The translations under genes and the position numbers were made by a program. A stretch of DNA of 32,262 nt, taken from an uncultured Bacteroidales bacterium. GTDB lineage: Bacteria; Bacteroidota; Bacteroidia; Bacteroidales; F082. The stretch's first letter is position 1; the number at the start of each line of letters is the position of its first letter. The stretch spans positions 1-32,262 of the forward strand of contig CALEMB010000037.1 in NCBI GenBank assembly GCA_937902805.1, written 5' to 3'. Shown here piece by piece: positions 23,457 through 31,016 of this stretch. The notes under the pieces were generated by a model. It saw only the letters and a program-made list of their open reading frames with translations, did not search any database and was not told the origin of the DNA.

Positions 23457-25922
23457 ATGGCGAAGAAAAGGAAAAACGAATACCCAAGCGAAAGCCGAAC
23501 GAGTTGGAAGGTGGTGCTCACCTACCTCTTCGTCATGGCTCTTTGCGCGGCCTTGTTCTATTACATCTTCAACCTTCGCAACAGCATCGAAAACCAGCGT
23601 TCCAACATCGATGAGCAGCACTACGCCCTCGACTGGGTCAACCAATTCACCAAAAATGTCCATGCCGCCCAAAACGCGGCCAACCTCTACGCCTTCACCG
23701 AGCAGTCCAAATACAAGCGTGAGTTCCACACCTACCGCGATGCCATCAAGGTTCAAACCGACTCGCTGATGGCGATTGAATTCAACGAGGACAACAAACA
23801 GATGGTCTCGGAAATCAGCAAGCTCATCTCAAGCAAAGGCAGACTCAGCAACGAGTTGTCGAAGCAGTTCCACGATTTCAACCCCCTCGCCGAGTTCGAC
23901 CGCACCATCGACGATTACATCCCGCCCCAACTTGAGGATGAAATTGTGGTGACCTCAGTATCGAAAGACACTATCATCCGTGTGCCAAAGGCTGTCGAAA
24001 AGAAAGATGGCTTTTGGCAACGTGTCGGCAACTTGTTCAGACCGACGGATCTCGTGGTGGAAGATAGCCTCGTCCACATATCCATCGAAAGCAGCGACAC
24101 CATCCACATACAACGGCAGCACCCCGACTCGCTCAAGATTCTTGCCGACTTGCGCGTGCTCTCCGAAAAGGCCAAAAAGGAATACTGGGACAAAATCAAG
24201 GAATACGAGAAGAAGACACAAGAGCTGGTCAAGGCCGACAACCAACTCTCGGAGCGAATCTCTTCCCTGCTGATACGCCTCAACCAGGAAATCCTCAACT
24301 CCACCATCAGAGAAATCGAGAAAAGCGAGGAAATCATCAACGAAAACACCCGCGTCTCCCTCCTCATCGGAGCGGTGACATTGGTGCTCATCATCATCTT
24401 CATCATATTGATCCTCAGCGATGTAAACAAGGGCTACCGTGCCCGTCGCGCTGCCGAAGAAGCCAAGAAGAAAACCGAGGAAATCATGGAAAGCCGACAC
24501 AAGCTGCTACTCTCCGTCTCACACGATATCAAGACCCCGCTGAGTTCCATCCTCGGCTATGTGGAGCTGCTCGACAAAACCGGCAACGAAAAGGAATTCA
24601 GCTCGATACAGCAATCCGCAGACCACATTCTCAACCTGCTGAACAACCTGTTGGAATATTCGAGCCTCGAACAAGGCAAGCTACAAGTCAGCAACGAGAC
24701 CTTTAACCTCCGCCAGCTCTGCGACGAGACAGCAGAGATGTTCGAGTCCATCGCCCGCCACAAGAACCTGCAGTTCAACTACGAGCCTAATGTGGAGGAC
24801 GGCTGCACCATTCTCTCCGACCGATTGAAAATCAAGCAGATACTCAGCAACCTCATTTCCAACGGCATCAAATACACTCTCGAAGGCAGCGTGACCTTCA
24901 AGGCACGTATGGGGCGCAACCTGGTGGTGTTCGACATCGACGACACGGGTGTCGGCATCCCGCAGGACAAGCTGGAAGAGGTGTTCAAGCCCTTTGTCCG
25001 CATCGAGACCTACAACCAATTTGCCGAAGGCAGCGGCTATGGCATGTCGGTCGTCAAAGGTCTTGTCGACCTCCTCGGCGGCGAGATCCACATTGAATCC
25101 GAGGTGGGCAAAGGCACCCAATTCGAGGTCAGGATACCTGTCGGGATGGTGGACAGCCCTAGTGAAGAGCAAGATGGCACAGCTGTGGACAAAAACAAGC
25201 CTCTCAATATCTTGGTCATCGACGACGACAACACCTTGTTGTCCGTCATCGACACCATGCTGCACCGCCTCGGCCACCAGGCCATCGCCTGCCGTTCGAA
25301 GAACGATATCGAAAGCGCCGTGGCACAGATAGCAGACTATGACTACATCCTCACCGACCGTGAGATGGGTGCGGTCACTGGCAACGACATCCTGCATTTC
25401 TTCAAGAAAGCCGATGCGTCGAAGCCCGTCATCCTGATGACCGCCCGCATGGAATACACCAACGAGATGGCCAAGGAAGAAGGCTTTGACGGATTCTTGC
25501 AGAAACCCTTCAACATGAAGCAGCTGGAAGCCATGTTCGGGAACGTCGCGACAAGTGAAGACGCCTCCGAGACCGCCTTCCCCGACCTCCCGGAGTTCAG
25601 CGAGATGATGGGCAACGACGAAGAGGCCATGACGGACATCTTGCGCGTCTTCGTGCAGTCGACCGCCGACGACTTGGTAGCCATGAACACGTTGATTGAG
25701 CAATCGGATTTCGTAGAGATGCAGAGTCTTTGTCACAAGATGCTGCCCATGTTCAAGCAGTTGGAGCGCGACACCACTTTCCTCGCCCGCATGAACGCCA
25801 TGCGCGGCAAGAACGAGACGGAAGAAGATTATCCGAACTGGAAAGACGACGCCACCCAATTCATGGCCCAAGCCGATGAATTGATGGATTTACTGGCGGA
25901 AAAATATGCGATTATTGAATAG
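23457..25922 (+). CDS. Hybrid sensor histidine kinase with receiver and Hpt domains
   Basis: The product is 821 residues. TM1 is ~18-39, followed by a long periplasmic, largely helical sensor (~40-298, with coiled-coil stretches around 225-295), then TM2 ~301-321. The HisKA domain has SVSHDIKTPLSS with phospho-acceptor His356. The HATPase domain (~465-570) has N-box NLISNGIKYT, DDTGVGIP and GSGYGMSVVKGL. The receiver (~582-695) has phospho-acceptor Asp634 in LTDREMG, and the C-terminal Hpt-like domain has a candidate His760 in SLCHKMLP. This supports an internal phosphorelay ending on a separate regulator; the NtrC-type protein at 26539-27876 is the obvious candidate. The architecture recalls RteA of Bacteroides conjugative elements, but no conjugation genes are present. 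The HD-domain gene follows after 13 bases. Confidence 0.9.
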   Translation: MAKKRKNEYPSESRTSWKVVLTYLFVMALCAALFYYIFNLRNSIENQRSNIDEQHYALDWVNQFTKNVHAAQNAANLYAFTEQSKYKREFHTYRDAIKVQTDSLMAIEFNEDNKQMVSEISKLISSKGRLSNELSKQFHDFNPLAEFDRTIDDYIPPQLEDEIVVTSVSKDTIIRVPKAVEKKDGFWQRVGNLFRPTDLVVEDSLVHISIESSDTIHIQRQHPDSLKILADLRVLSEKAKKEYWDKIKEYEKKTQELVKADNQLSERISSLLIRLNQEILNSTIREIEKSEEIINENTRVSLLIGAVTLVLIIIFIILILSDVNKGYRARRAAEEAKKKTEEIMESRHKLLLSVSHDIKTPLSSILGYVELLDKTGNEKEFSSIQQSADHILNLLNNLLEYSSLEQGKLQVSNETFNLRQLCDETAEMFESIARHKNLQFNYEPNVEDGCTILSDRLKIKQILSNLISNGIKYTLEGSVTFKARMGRNLVVFDIDDTGVGIPQDKLEEVFKPFVRIETYNQFAEGSGYGMSVVKGLVDLLGGEIHIESEVGKGTQFEVRIPVGMVDSPSEEQDGTAVDKNKPLNILVIDDDNTLLSVIDTMLHRLGHQAIACRSKNDIESAVAQIADYDYILTDREMGAVTGNDILHFFKKADASKPVILMTARMEYTNEMAKEEGFDGFLQKPFNMKQLEAMFGNVATSEDASETAFPDLPEFSEMMGNDEEAMTDILRVFVQSTADDLVAMNTLIEQSDFVEMQSLCHKMLPMFKQLERDTTFLARMNAMRGKNETEEDYPNWKDDATQFMAQADELMDLLAEKYAIIE

Positions 25923-25935
25923 TTATTGTATCACC

Positions 25936-26448
25936 ATGAACGAAACCGACTTCTCCTCCCTTCAGGATTACATCCTCTCCCACCGCCTCTTTATTTCAGA
26001 CCTGCACGGTCTTGAACATTGGAAACAGGTGGAATGGAACGGATTATTGCTGGCTACAGAAACTGATGCCGACACCACCGTGGTACGGCTGTTCGCGCTG
26101 TTTCACGACAGCAAACGAGAGGACGATAGCTATGACGAAGAACATGGGCCACGAGGAGCCGAGTTTGCTAAAACATGTTACAAAGAGCATCGTCTCGGCA
26201 TCACGCAGGAACAATTCGACAAGCTGTATCACGCCTGTAAATTCCACACGATGGAACACTACTCAGGCGATGCCACCATCGACACCTGCTATGATGCCGA
26301 CCGCTTAGACCTGGGGCGTGTTGAAATCACACCCAACCCTAGGAAAATGGCAACAGAATTCGGAGCATGGATTGCACAAAAAGCCTTGGAAGAAGGTGTT
26401 GAGCCGGAAGATATGAGAGAATGGCTGGCTGATTCCTATCGTTATTAA
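25936..26448 (+). CDS. HD-domain phosphohydrolase-like protein
   Basis: The product is 170 residues from the ATG at 25936-25938; an earlier ATG at 25906 would overlap the kinase 3' end. It has an HD-type metal-site pattern: His24 and His28 in SDLHGLEHWKQV, FALFHD with His57-Asp58, CKFH around residue 104, and DADRLDLGR around 121-129. HD proteins hydrolyse phosphate esters, often nucleotides or second messengers; the substrate here is unknown. It lies 13 bases after the kinase gene and is probably co-transcribed, which links it loosely to signalling. The 90-base gap to the convergent NtrC gene holds no obvious terminator. Confidence 0.7.
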   Translation: MNETDFSSLQDYILSHRLFISDLHGLEHWKQVEWNGLLLATETDADTTVVRLFALFHDSKREDDSYDEEHGPRGAEFAKTCYKEHRLGITQEQFDKLYHACKFHTMEHYSGDATIDTCYDADRLDLGRVEITPNPRKMATEFGAWIAQKALEEGVEPEDMREWLADSYRY

Positions 26449-26538
26449 CGCAGAAGCATTTCACCGAATACTACTATTGCAACGCATTTCGCAAAAATGC
26501 AAGATTTGCAAAAATCCGAAACGAACGAGAAGCGATCT

Positions 26539-27876
26539 TTACAATTCTATCCCGTAAAGATGCATCTTATTATATAAGGTTTTCCTGTCGATTTGCAGCA
26601 GCTTGGCCGCTACGGTCTTGTTGCCTCTCGCCTTCTGCAAGGCGGCTTCGATTTGCTCCTTCTCGTGCTCGGGACGCAAGGCCCAGTCGTCCTCATCGGT
26701 GGCGATGACGGTCTTCTTGTTGGGTGCGCTGAACACCGGAAGGTCGTCCATCTCGATGTTCTCGCCTTCGGCAAACAGCACACAACGACGCACCACATTG
26801 CGCAGCTCGCGCAGGTTGCCGTTCCAGCGTTGTTCTTTCATGCGCTGCAAGGCGTCGGGGGTGATGCCCTTCACGTTCTTACCCAACTCCTCGTTGGCCT
26901 GACGGATGAAGAAGTAGGTCAACTCATCGAAGTCCTCCAAGCGGTCACGCAACGGCGGCACCTCGATGGCGAACTCGTTAATCCTGTGGAACAAATCCTG
27001 ACGGAAACGCCCCTCCTCAATGGCCTGCTCCAAGTTTTCGTTGGTGGCGGCGAGGATGCGCACATCAACTTGGATGTCGGTGGCCGAGCCTACGGGCCTC
27101 ACCTTCTGTTCCTGCAAGGCACGGAGCAGCTGCATCTGCACCTCGTAAGGCAGGTTGCCAACCTCGTCGAGAAACACCGTGCCGCCCTTGGCCTGCTCGA
27201 AAACACCTTTCTTGTCGGCGATGGCGGAGGTGAACGAGCCTTTCAAATGTCCAAACAACTCACTGGGGGCCAACTCCTTGGAGAGGCTTCCACAGTCGAC
27301 GGGGATAAACGGCCCGTCTTTGTATTGGCTCATGTCGTGGATCATGCGTGCGATATATTCCTTGCCCGTGCCGCTCTCGCCGAGAATCAGCACAGAGAAC
27401 TTGGTAGGGGCCACCAGCTCCACATGCTTGTAGAGCCGCTGCATGGAGGGACTCTCACCCTTCACCCATTGTTTGTTGGCCGGGATGAATGGCGCCTCAA
27501 CTTCCTCGTCGGTGGAGGCCAAGGCAGCGGCGATTTTTTCCTCAAGCACGCTCGGGTTGATGGGTTTCTTGAGATAGTCGAAGGCACCGAGTTTCATGGC
27601 AGAAACGGCAGTCTGCACCTCGGCATAGCCCGTCATCACGATGATGGGCACCTTGCTCTTCAGCTTCTCACGCACCCATGTCATCAGGATGATGCCGTCG
27701 CCGTCGGGCAAACGAAGGTCGGTGAGGATCAAGCCGAAGTCACCGTTGGCAATCTCGGCTTTCGCCTGTTCGTAACGCGAGGCAAGCACCGCCTCATAGC
27801 CGTTCTTCTTCAGCCATGTCTGAATCATCATGCCGAAGGAGGCATCGTCTTCCACAACTAGAATTCTACATTTCAT
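26539..27876 (-). CDS. NtrC-family sigma54-dependent response regulator
   Basis: The product is 445 residues from the ATG at 27874-27876. The receiver (1-120) has ILVVEDD, phospho-acceptor Asp53 in LTDLRLPDGDG, and KKP around 103-105. The AAA+ domain (~138-370) has Walker A GESGTGKE (166-173), Walker B GGTVFLDEVG (231-240) and arginine-finger region RFRQDLFHRI. The C-terminal Fis-type helix-turn-helix (~405-445) is AAKLLQIDRKTLYNKMHLYGI. The sigma54-contact loop, normally GAFTGA, reads GSFTSA (213-218). Such proteins open sigma54 promoters when phosphorylated. The neighbouring hybrid kinase, 90 bases beyond the small convergent gap plus the HD gene, is the likely partner. Its own promoter is almost leaderless. 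Confidence 0.92.
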   Translation of the reverse strand: MKCRILVVEDDASFGMMIQTWLKKNGYEAVLASRYEQAKAEIANGDFGLILTDLRLPDGDGIILMTWVREKLKSKVPIIVMTGYAEVQTAVSAMKLGAFDYLKKPINPSVLEEKIAAALASTDEEVEAPFIPANKQWVKGESPSMQRLYKHVELVAPTKFSVLILGESGTGKEYIARMIHDMSQYKDGPFIPVDCGSLSKELAPSELFGHLKGSFTSAIADKKGVFEQAKGGTVFLDEVGNLPYEVQMQLLRALQEQKVRPVGSATDIQVDVRILAATNENLEQAIEEGRFRQDLFHRINEFAIEVPPLRDRLEDFDELTYFFIRQANEELGKNVKGITPDALQRMKEQRWNGNLRELRNVVRRCVLFAEGENIEMDDLPVFSAPNKKTVIATDEDDWALRPEHEKEQIEAALQKARGNKTVAAKLLQIDRKTLYNKMHLYGIEL

Positions 27877-27880
27877 GGTG

Positions 27881-27913
27881 CAAAAATAACAATTTTTCCG
27901 TAGATTCCACAAA
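27881..27913 (-). promoter_or_regulatory. Promoter of the NtrC-family regulator gene
   Basis: On the minus strand TTTG (27910-27913) and TATTTTTG (27881-27888) are spaced by 21 bases. Only four bases separate the -7 box from the ATG at 27876, so the mRNA may begin at or beside the start codon. Confidence 0.65.
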
Positions 27914-27921
27914 ATTACACA

Positions 27922-27955
27922 CAAAAAAAAGCCTCACATTGGAGAAATGTGAGGC
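27922..27955 (-). terminator. Rho-independent terminator of the coiled-coil lipoprotein gene
   Basis: On the minus strand a perfect 10-bp stem (GCCTCACATT 27931-27940 with AATGTGAGGC 27946-27955) and a 5-base loop are followed by eight T residues (27923-27930). It insulates the lipoprotein gene from the NtrC gene, whose promoter begins 10 bases further on. Confidence 0.85.
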
Positions 27956-28000
27956 AATTTGAAAAAAATTGAAAACGAGCAGTTCCGTTAGAAACGGATT

Positions 28001-28888
28001 TTATTTGATGGAAACTACCAAATAGTTCGACATACTCCAGAAGGCTTCCTTGTCGCGGATTTCGAGGACCTTGTTGCCGTCCTCGGTCTCGGTGATTTCA
28101 TAGCTGCCCTCCGGGTGGCTGGTCATGACTTTAGCCTTCTTGGTGTTCAGCGGGATGACTTCGAGGTTACGCTTGTTGCCTTGCATGAACTGGCTCTTGT
28201 CAAAGCCCTGCTTTGAGATTTCACTGGGTTGGAAGATGCCGCCCTTGCTGAGGACGCCCTTCTCCACCAGCACCTGTTGCGTGCCGATGCAGAGCCACAC
28301 GGTGTTCAGCATGGCATCTTGGTTTTCGATGGTGGCCTGCTGTGCCGCATTCTGGACACTCATCGCATCTATGTTGGAACTCAACTCATTGATGTTCTCG
28401 TTGAGATCCGACACCTGTTCGTTCAAGTCGGCAATCTGTTGGCGGCTTTGTTCCAGTTCACTTCTCAGATTGTTGATGTAAACGTCTTTCTCTTCCAGTT
28501 GTTTCTTCAGGCGGCTCACGGTCTGCTTCAAGGCCTTCGATGTGCTGCCCTGTTCGGCCAGCTGCTTCTCAAGGTTGTTGATTTTATTACGGTTCTCCTG
28601 CAAGGTCTGCTGGATGGCGTTAATCTCCGACACGGCCTTGTTGGTGTTGCCTTCCTGGTTGTCCATCATGATAATGTTCTCCTGAGCGCGCACCGACTCA
28701 AGGGCATTCTCAATCTCGTTGATGGTGTTCAGAGCGTTGTCGAAACCGCCTTTGGCAGCTACGGCCTCGGTATACAAAGAGTCACGCTCGGCCAGAAGCG
28801 ACTGGTACTTCTCCGAACGTTCCACATCACATGATGCCACCGCAAACAGCAGCAGCGAAGCAGTCAGAAACAAAAACTTTGATTTCAT
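28001..28888 (-). CDS. Coiled-coil lipoprotein of unknown function
   Basis: The product is 295 residues from the ATG at 28886-28888. The lipoprotein signal ends VASC (about residue 20), followed by DVERSEKYQ. Residues ~25-195 form a long heptad-rich coiled coil (for example NNLEKQLAEQGSTSKALKQTV, EQVSDLNENINELSSNIDAM). The C-terminal ~100 residues are a small beta-rich domain (VWLCIGTQQVLVEKGVLSKGG, SYEITETEDGNKVLEIRDKEAFW). This resembles conserved Bacteroidota exported coiled-coil proteins of unknown role, possibly structural in the envelope. The gene has its own terminator, and its upstream region carries repeated GTGGAATTTTGTGGA motifs. I do not recognise a named family. Confidence 0.75.
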   Translation of the reverse strand: MKSKFLFLTASLLLFAVASCDVERSEKYQSLLAERDSLYTEAVAAKGGFDNALNTINEIENALESVRAQENIIMMDNQEGNTNKAVSEINAIQQTLQENRNKINNLEKQLAEQGSTSKALKQTVSRLKKQLEEKDVYINNLRSELEQSRQQIADLNEQVSDLNENINELSSNIDAMSVQNAAQQATIENQDAMLNTVWLCIGTQQVLVEKGVLSKGGIFQPSEISKQGFDKSQFMQGNKRNLEVIPLNTKKAKVMTSHPEGSYEITETEDGNKVLEIRDKEAFWSMSNYLVVSIK

Positions 28889-28999
28889 AGGTTTGTAACT
28901 TTGCCCCAATCCTATACACATTTCATACCTAATTTATTATTAAAACATAAAACGTTATAAACCAATATAATACATTTAATTCCACAGTAGCAACAATTT

Positions 29000-29053
29000 G
29001 TGGAATTTTGTGGAAATTTCCACACTTTTTTAAATAATGTGGAATTTTGTGGA
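29000..29053. promoter_or_regulatory. 15-bp direct repeats upstream of the coiled-coil lipoprotein gene (putative operator)
   Basis: GTGGAATTTTGTGGA occurs exactly at 29000-29014 and 29039-29053, 39 bases apart. Inverted TTCCACA half-sites occur at about 28980-28986 and 29018-29024. The second copy ends two bases before the MBL gene's stop codon. A related inverted copy (ATTCCACAAAATT) lies at 27904-27916, over the -33 region of the NtrC gene promoter. This looks like a set of protein-binding sites shared by the two genes; the protein is unknown. Confidence 0.5.
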
Positions 29054-29055
29054 TT

Positions 29056-29877
29056 CTACAGGTACAAAAATCCGGTGCTTTTGTGGCGCGGCAAGGGGAA
29101 AATCGTTGTGTTTACGTCGGGATGTACATGCTTCATGCGGAACTGTTCATAGAGACGGCCCATGGCACATTCGGGCGTGTTGTTGTTCTCGCTGAGGTGG
29201 CACAGCATGATGCTCTTGATGCCAGGATGGTAGATTTCGGCGATGAAACGCGATGATTCCATGTTGCTCAGATGGCCGAACGGTCCCGAGATACGCTGCT
29301 TTAATATATAAGGATAAGAGCCGTTTTCAAGCATTTCCACATCGTAGTTCGACTCGATGACTATGTTGTCGGCACGGCGAATCTGTTCCTTCACCACCTT
29401 GTCGAGCATCCCGATGTCGGTGGCAATGGTCAAAGTATGTCCCTCATAGTTAAAGTGATAGCCCACCGCCCCTCTCCCATCGTGCATCACGGGGAAGGCC
29501 TCTATGGTGATGCCGCAAATCTCGAAAGGCTGCAACGGCTCAATCTCGTGGAACAGCCCTGCATCCACATTTTTCGTCGCCTTGCCTTCTGCAATGCCCT
29601 GCAAGCAGTCCGAGTGGGCGAAAATTGGGATGGGGTAATTCTTCAACAGCGTCTCCATGCCTTTCACATGGTCAATATGGTCGTGGGTGACGAGGATGGC
29701 CTTGATGCTGGCCGGCGACAGGTCGTTTTGCGCCAAGCACTTCACAATCTGCTGTGCGCTGATACCCACGTCGACCAAAACGCCCTCGTCCTGCTTGCCC
29801 ACATAGTAGCAATTGCCGCTGCTACCCGAGGCAAAGCTGCAAAACACAAAAGGCGAAAGGCAGGAAAAGAGGTCCAT
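29056..29877 (-). CDS. MBL-fold metallohydrolase (YycJ/WalJ-like)
   Basis: The product is 273 residues. The metallo-beta-lactamase motif THDHIDH (64-70) binds the di-metal centre. Further ligands are likely in PVMHDGRGAVG, ATDIGML and LCHLSENN. FCSFASGSSGNCYYVG at the N-terminus is typical of the YycJ group of small MBL exonuclease/phosphodiesterase-like proteins. The start at 29875-29877 gives about 11 residues before this block, slightly longer than usual. It is divergent from the ureohydrolase gene. The role is inferred to be cytoplasmic nucleic-acid processing, with moderate certainty. Confidence 0.82.
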   Translation of the reverse strand: MDLFSCLSPFVFCSFASGSSGNCYYVGKQDEGVLVDVGISAQQIVKCLAQNDLSPASIKAILVTHDHIDHVKGMETLLKNYPIPIFAHSDCLQGIAEGKATKNVDAGLFHEIEPLQPFEICGITIEAFPVMHDGRGAVGYHFNYEGHTLTIATDIGMLDKVVKEQIRRADNIVIESNYDVEMLENGSYPYILKQRISGPFGHLSNMESSRFIAEIYHPGIKSIMLCHLSENNNTPECAMGRLYEQFRMKHVHPDVNTTIFPLPRHKSTGFLYL

Positions 29878-29896
29878 TTGAGACGATTTTTGGGCG

Positions 29897-29904
29897 CAAA
29901 AGTA
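29897..29904 (-). promoter_or_regulatory. -7 promoter motif of the MBL-fold gene
   Basis: On the minus strand TACTTTTG lies 19 bases before the ATG at 29877. No well-spaced -33 element is visible. Confidence 0.5.
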
Positions 29905-29926
29905 GAAATTAAATTGGTTTTTTCTC

Positions 29927-29934
29927 TATTTTTG
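29927..29934 (+). promoter_or_regulatory. -7 promoter motif of the ureohydrolase gene
   Basis: TATTTTTG lies 18 bases before the ATG at 29953, back to back with the MBL gene promoter. No well-spaced -33 element is visible. Confidence 0.5.
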
Positions 29935-29952
29935 GCACCAAATTTATCAACA

Positions 29953-30984
29953 ATGGAAAACACTTTTGACCCCAACGCCGCAGCCGTGGCCGATTCCGGC
30001 ATTTACGGCCTGCCTTGCACCGCCGAAGAAGCACAAATCATCATCATACCCGTCGAATGGGAACTCACCACGAGCTACAACCGTGGCACCGTCGACGGCC
30101 CCGCCACCATCATGGAGGCCTCCTTGCAAGTCGACCTCTGCCACCACGACTACCCCGACCTGTGGCAGAAAGGCATCTGGATGGATGAATTTCCGAAGGA
30201 ACTGCGCGAGCTGCACGACGAGCTGGCTCCCATCAGCGAGGACATCATCAACGCCTTGTATGAAGGCACCATCGACGACGATCCAAACCATTATGCCGAT
30301 TTGTACGCCCGCATCGAGGCCGCTACCGAGAAGAAAAACGCCTGGCTGAGAGAACGCATCGCCTACTGGAAGGCACAAGGCAAGGTCGTGGGACTTTTGG
30401 GCGGCGACCACAGCTGTCCCCTCGCCTACCACCAATACCTTAATGAAAAAGGTGTGGAATACGGCATCCTGCACGCCGACGCCCACTGCGACCTGCGCGA
30501 GGCCTTCGAGGGCTTCAAATACTCGCACGCCTCCATCTTCTACAACACGTTGAAATTCAACAACGTGAAGAAGCTCGTACAGGTCGGCATCCGCGACTAC
30601 TGCCACCAGGAGAAAGCCTTGGCCGAGAGTCAACCCGATAGGATAAAGGTCTTCTTCGACCGCGACTGCCGTCGCCGCATCTACGAAGGGGCCAAGTGGA
30701 AAGACATTGTGGACGAGATGATTGCCGCCTTGCCCGAGAAGGTCTACCTCTCCATCGACATCGACGCCCTCGACCCGAAGCTTTGCCCCAACACGGGCAC
30801 GCCGGTGCCAGGAGGGTTGGAATACGAGGAGCTGATGTACCTGCTCAACCGCATCCGCGAAGCCGGCAAGGACATCATTGGCTTCGACCTCTGCGAGGTC
30901 TCCCCTGCCCCCGACGGCGGCGATTGGGATGGCAACGTGGGTGCAAGGGTGCTGTTCCATCTTTGTGGGGTGGCGGCAAAATAA
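29953..30984 (+). CDS. Ureohydrolase (agmatinase/arginase/formiminoglutamase family)
   Basis: The product is 343 residues from the ATG at 29953-29955; the long open frame upstream is antisense to the MBL gene. The binuclear Mn site is complete: GGDHSCP (His153), DAHCD (Asp176, His178, Asp180) and SIDIDALDP (Asp269, Asp271). The family hydrolyses guanidino compounds, releasing urea (agmatine to putrescine, arginine to ornithine) or formamide. A segment of about 80 residues (~60-140) rich in acidic and Arg residues lies before the first metal motif and makes the protein longer than a typical 300-residue agmatinase. Agmatinase is plausible but not provable. The EamA transporter gene follows after 32 bases. 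Confidence 0.85.
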   Translation: MENTFDPNAAAVADSGIYGLPCTAEEAQIIIIPVEWELTTSYNRGTVDGPATIMEASLQVDLCHHDYPDLWQKGIWMDEFPKELRELHDELAPISEDIINALYEGTIDDDPNHYADLYARIEAATEKKNAWLRERIAYWKAQGKVVGLLGGDHSCPLAYHQYLNEKGVEYGILHADAHCDLREAFEGFKYSHASIFYNTLKFNNVKKLVQVGIRDYCHQEKALAESQPDRIKVFFDRDCRRRIYEGAKWKDIVDEMIAALPEKVYLSIDIDALDPKLCPNTGTPVPGGLEYEELMYLLNRIREAGKDIIGFDLCEVSPAPDGGDWDGNVGARVLFHLCGVAAK

Positions 30985-31016
30985 CAAATCATCGGGACGC
31001 TGCGTAAAGACACACC

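Noticed and set aside
24681..25871. 396-codon open frame antisense to the hybrid kinase gene
   Set aside because: It lies wholly opposite a gene with clear receiver and ATPase motifs. Its translation is low-complexity (His/Val/Gly-rich) with no recognisable domain.
26593..27861. 422-codon open frame antisense to the NtrC regulator
   Set aside because: It is the mirror of a strongly conserved AAA+ gene, and the His/Leu/Gly-rich composition is typical of an antisense shadow.
28980..29055. Possible replication origin from TGTGGAA/TTCCACA motifs resembling DnaA boxes
   Set aside because: The motifs differ from TTATNCACA and form exact longer repeats. No dnaA or other origin-type genes are nearby, so a regulatory role is more likely.
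29947..30987. 346-codon open frame antisense to the ureohydrolase gene
   Set aside because: The plus strand encodes all ureohydrolase metal motifs; the minus frame is Val/Gly/Asp-rich with no domain.
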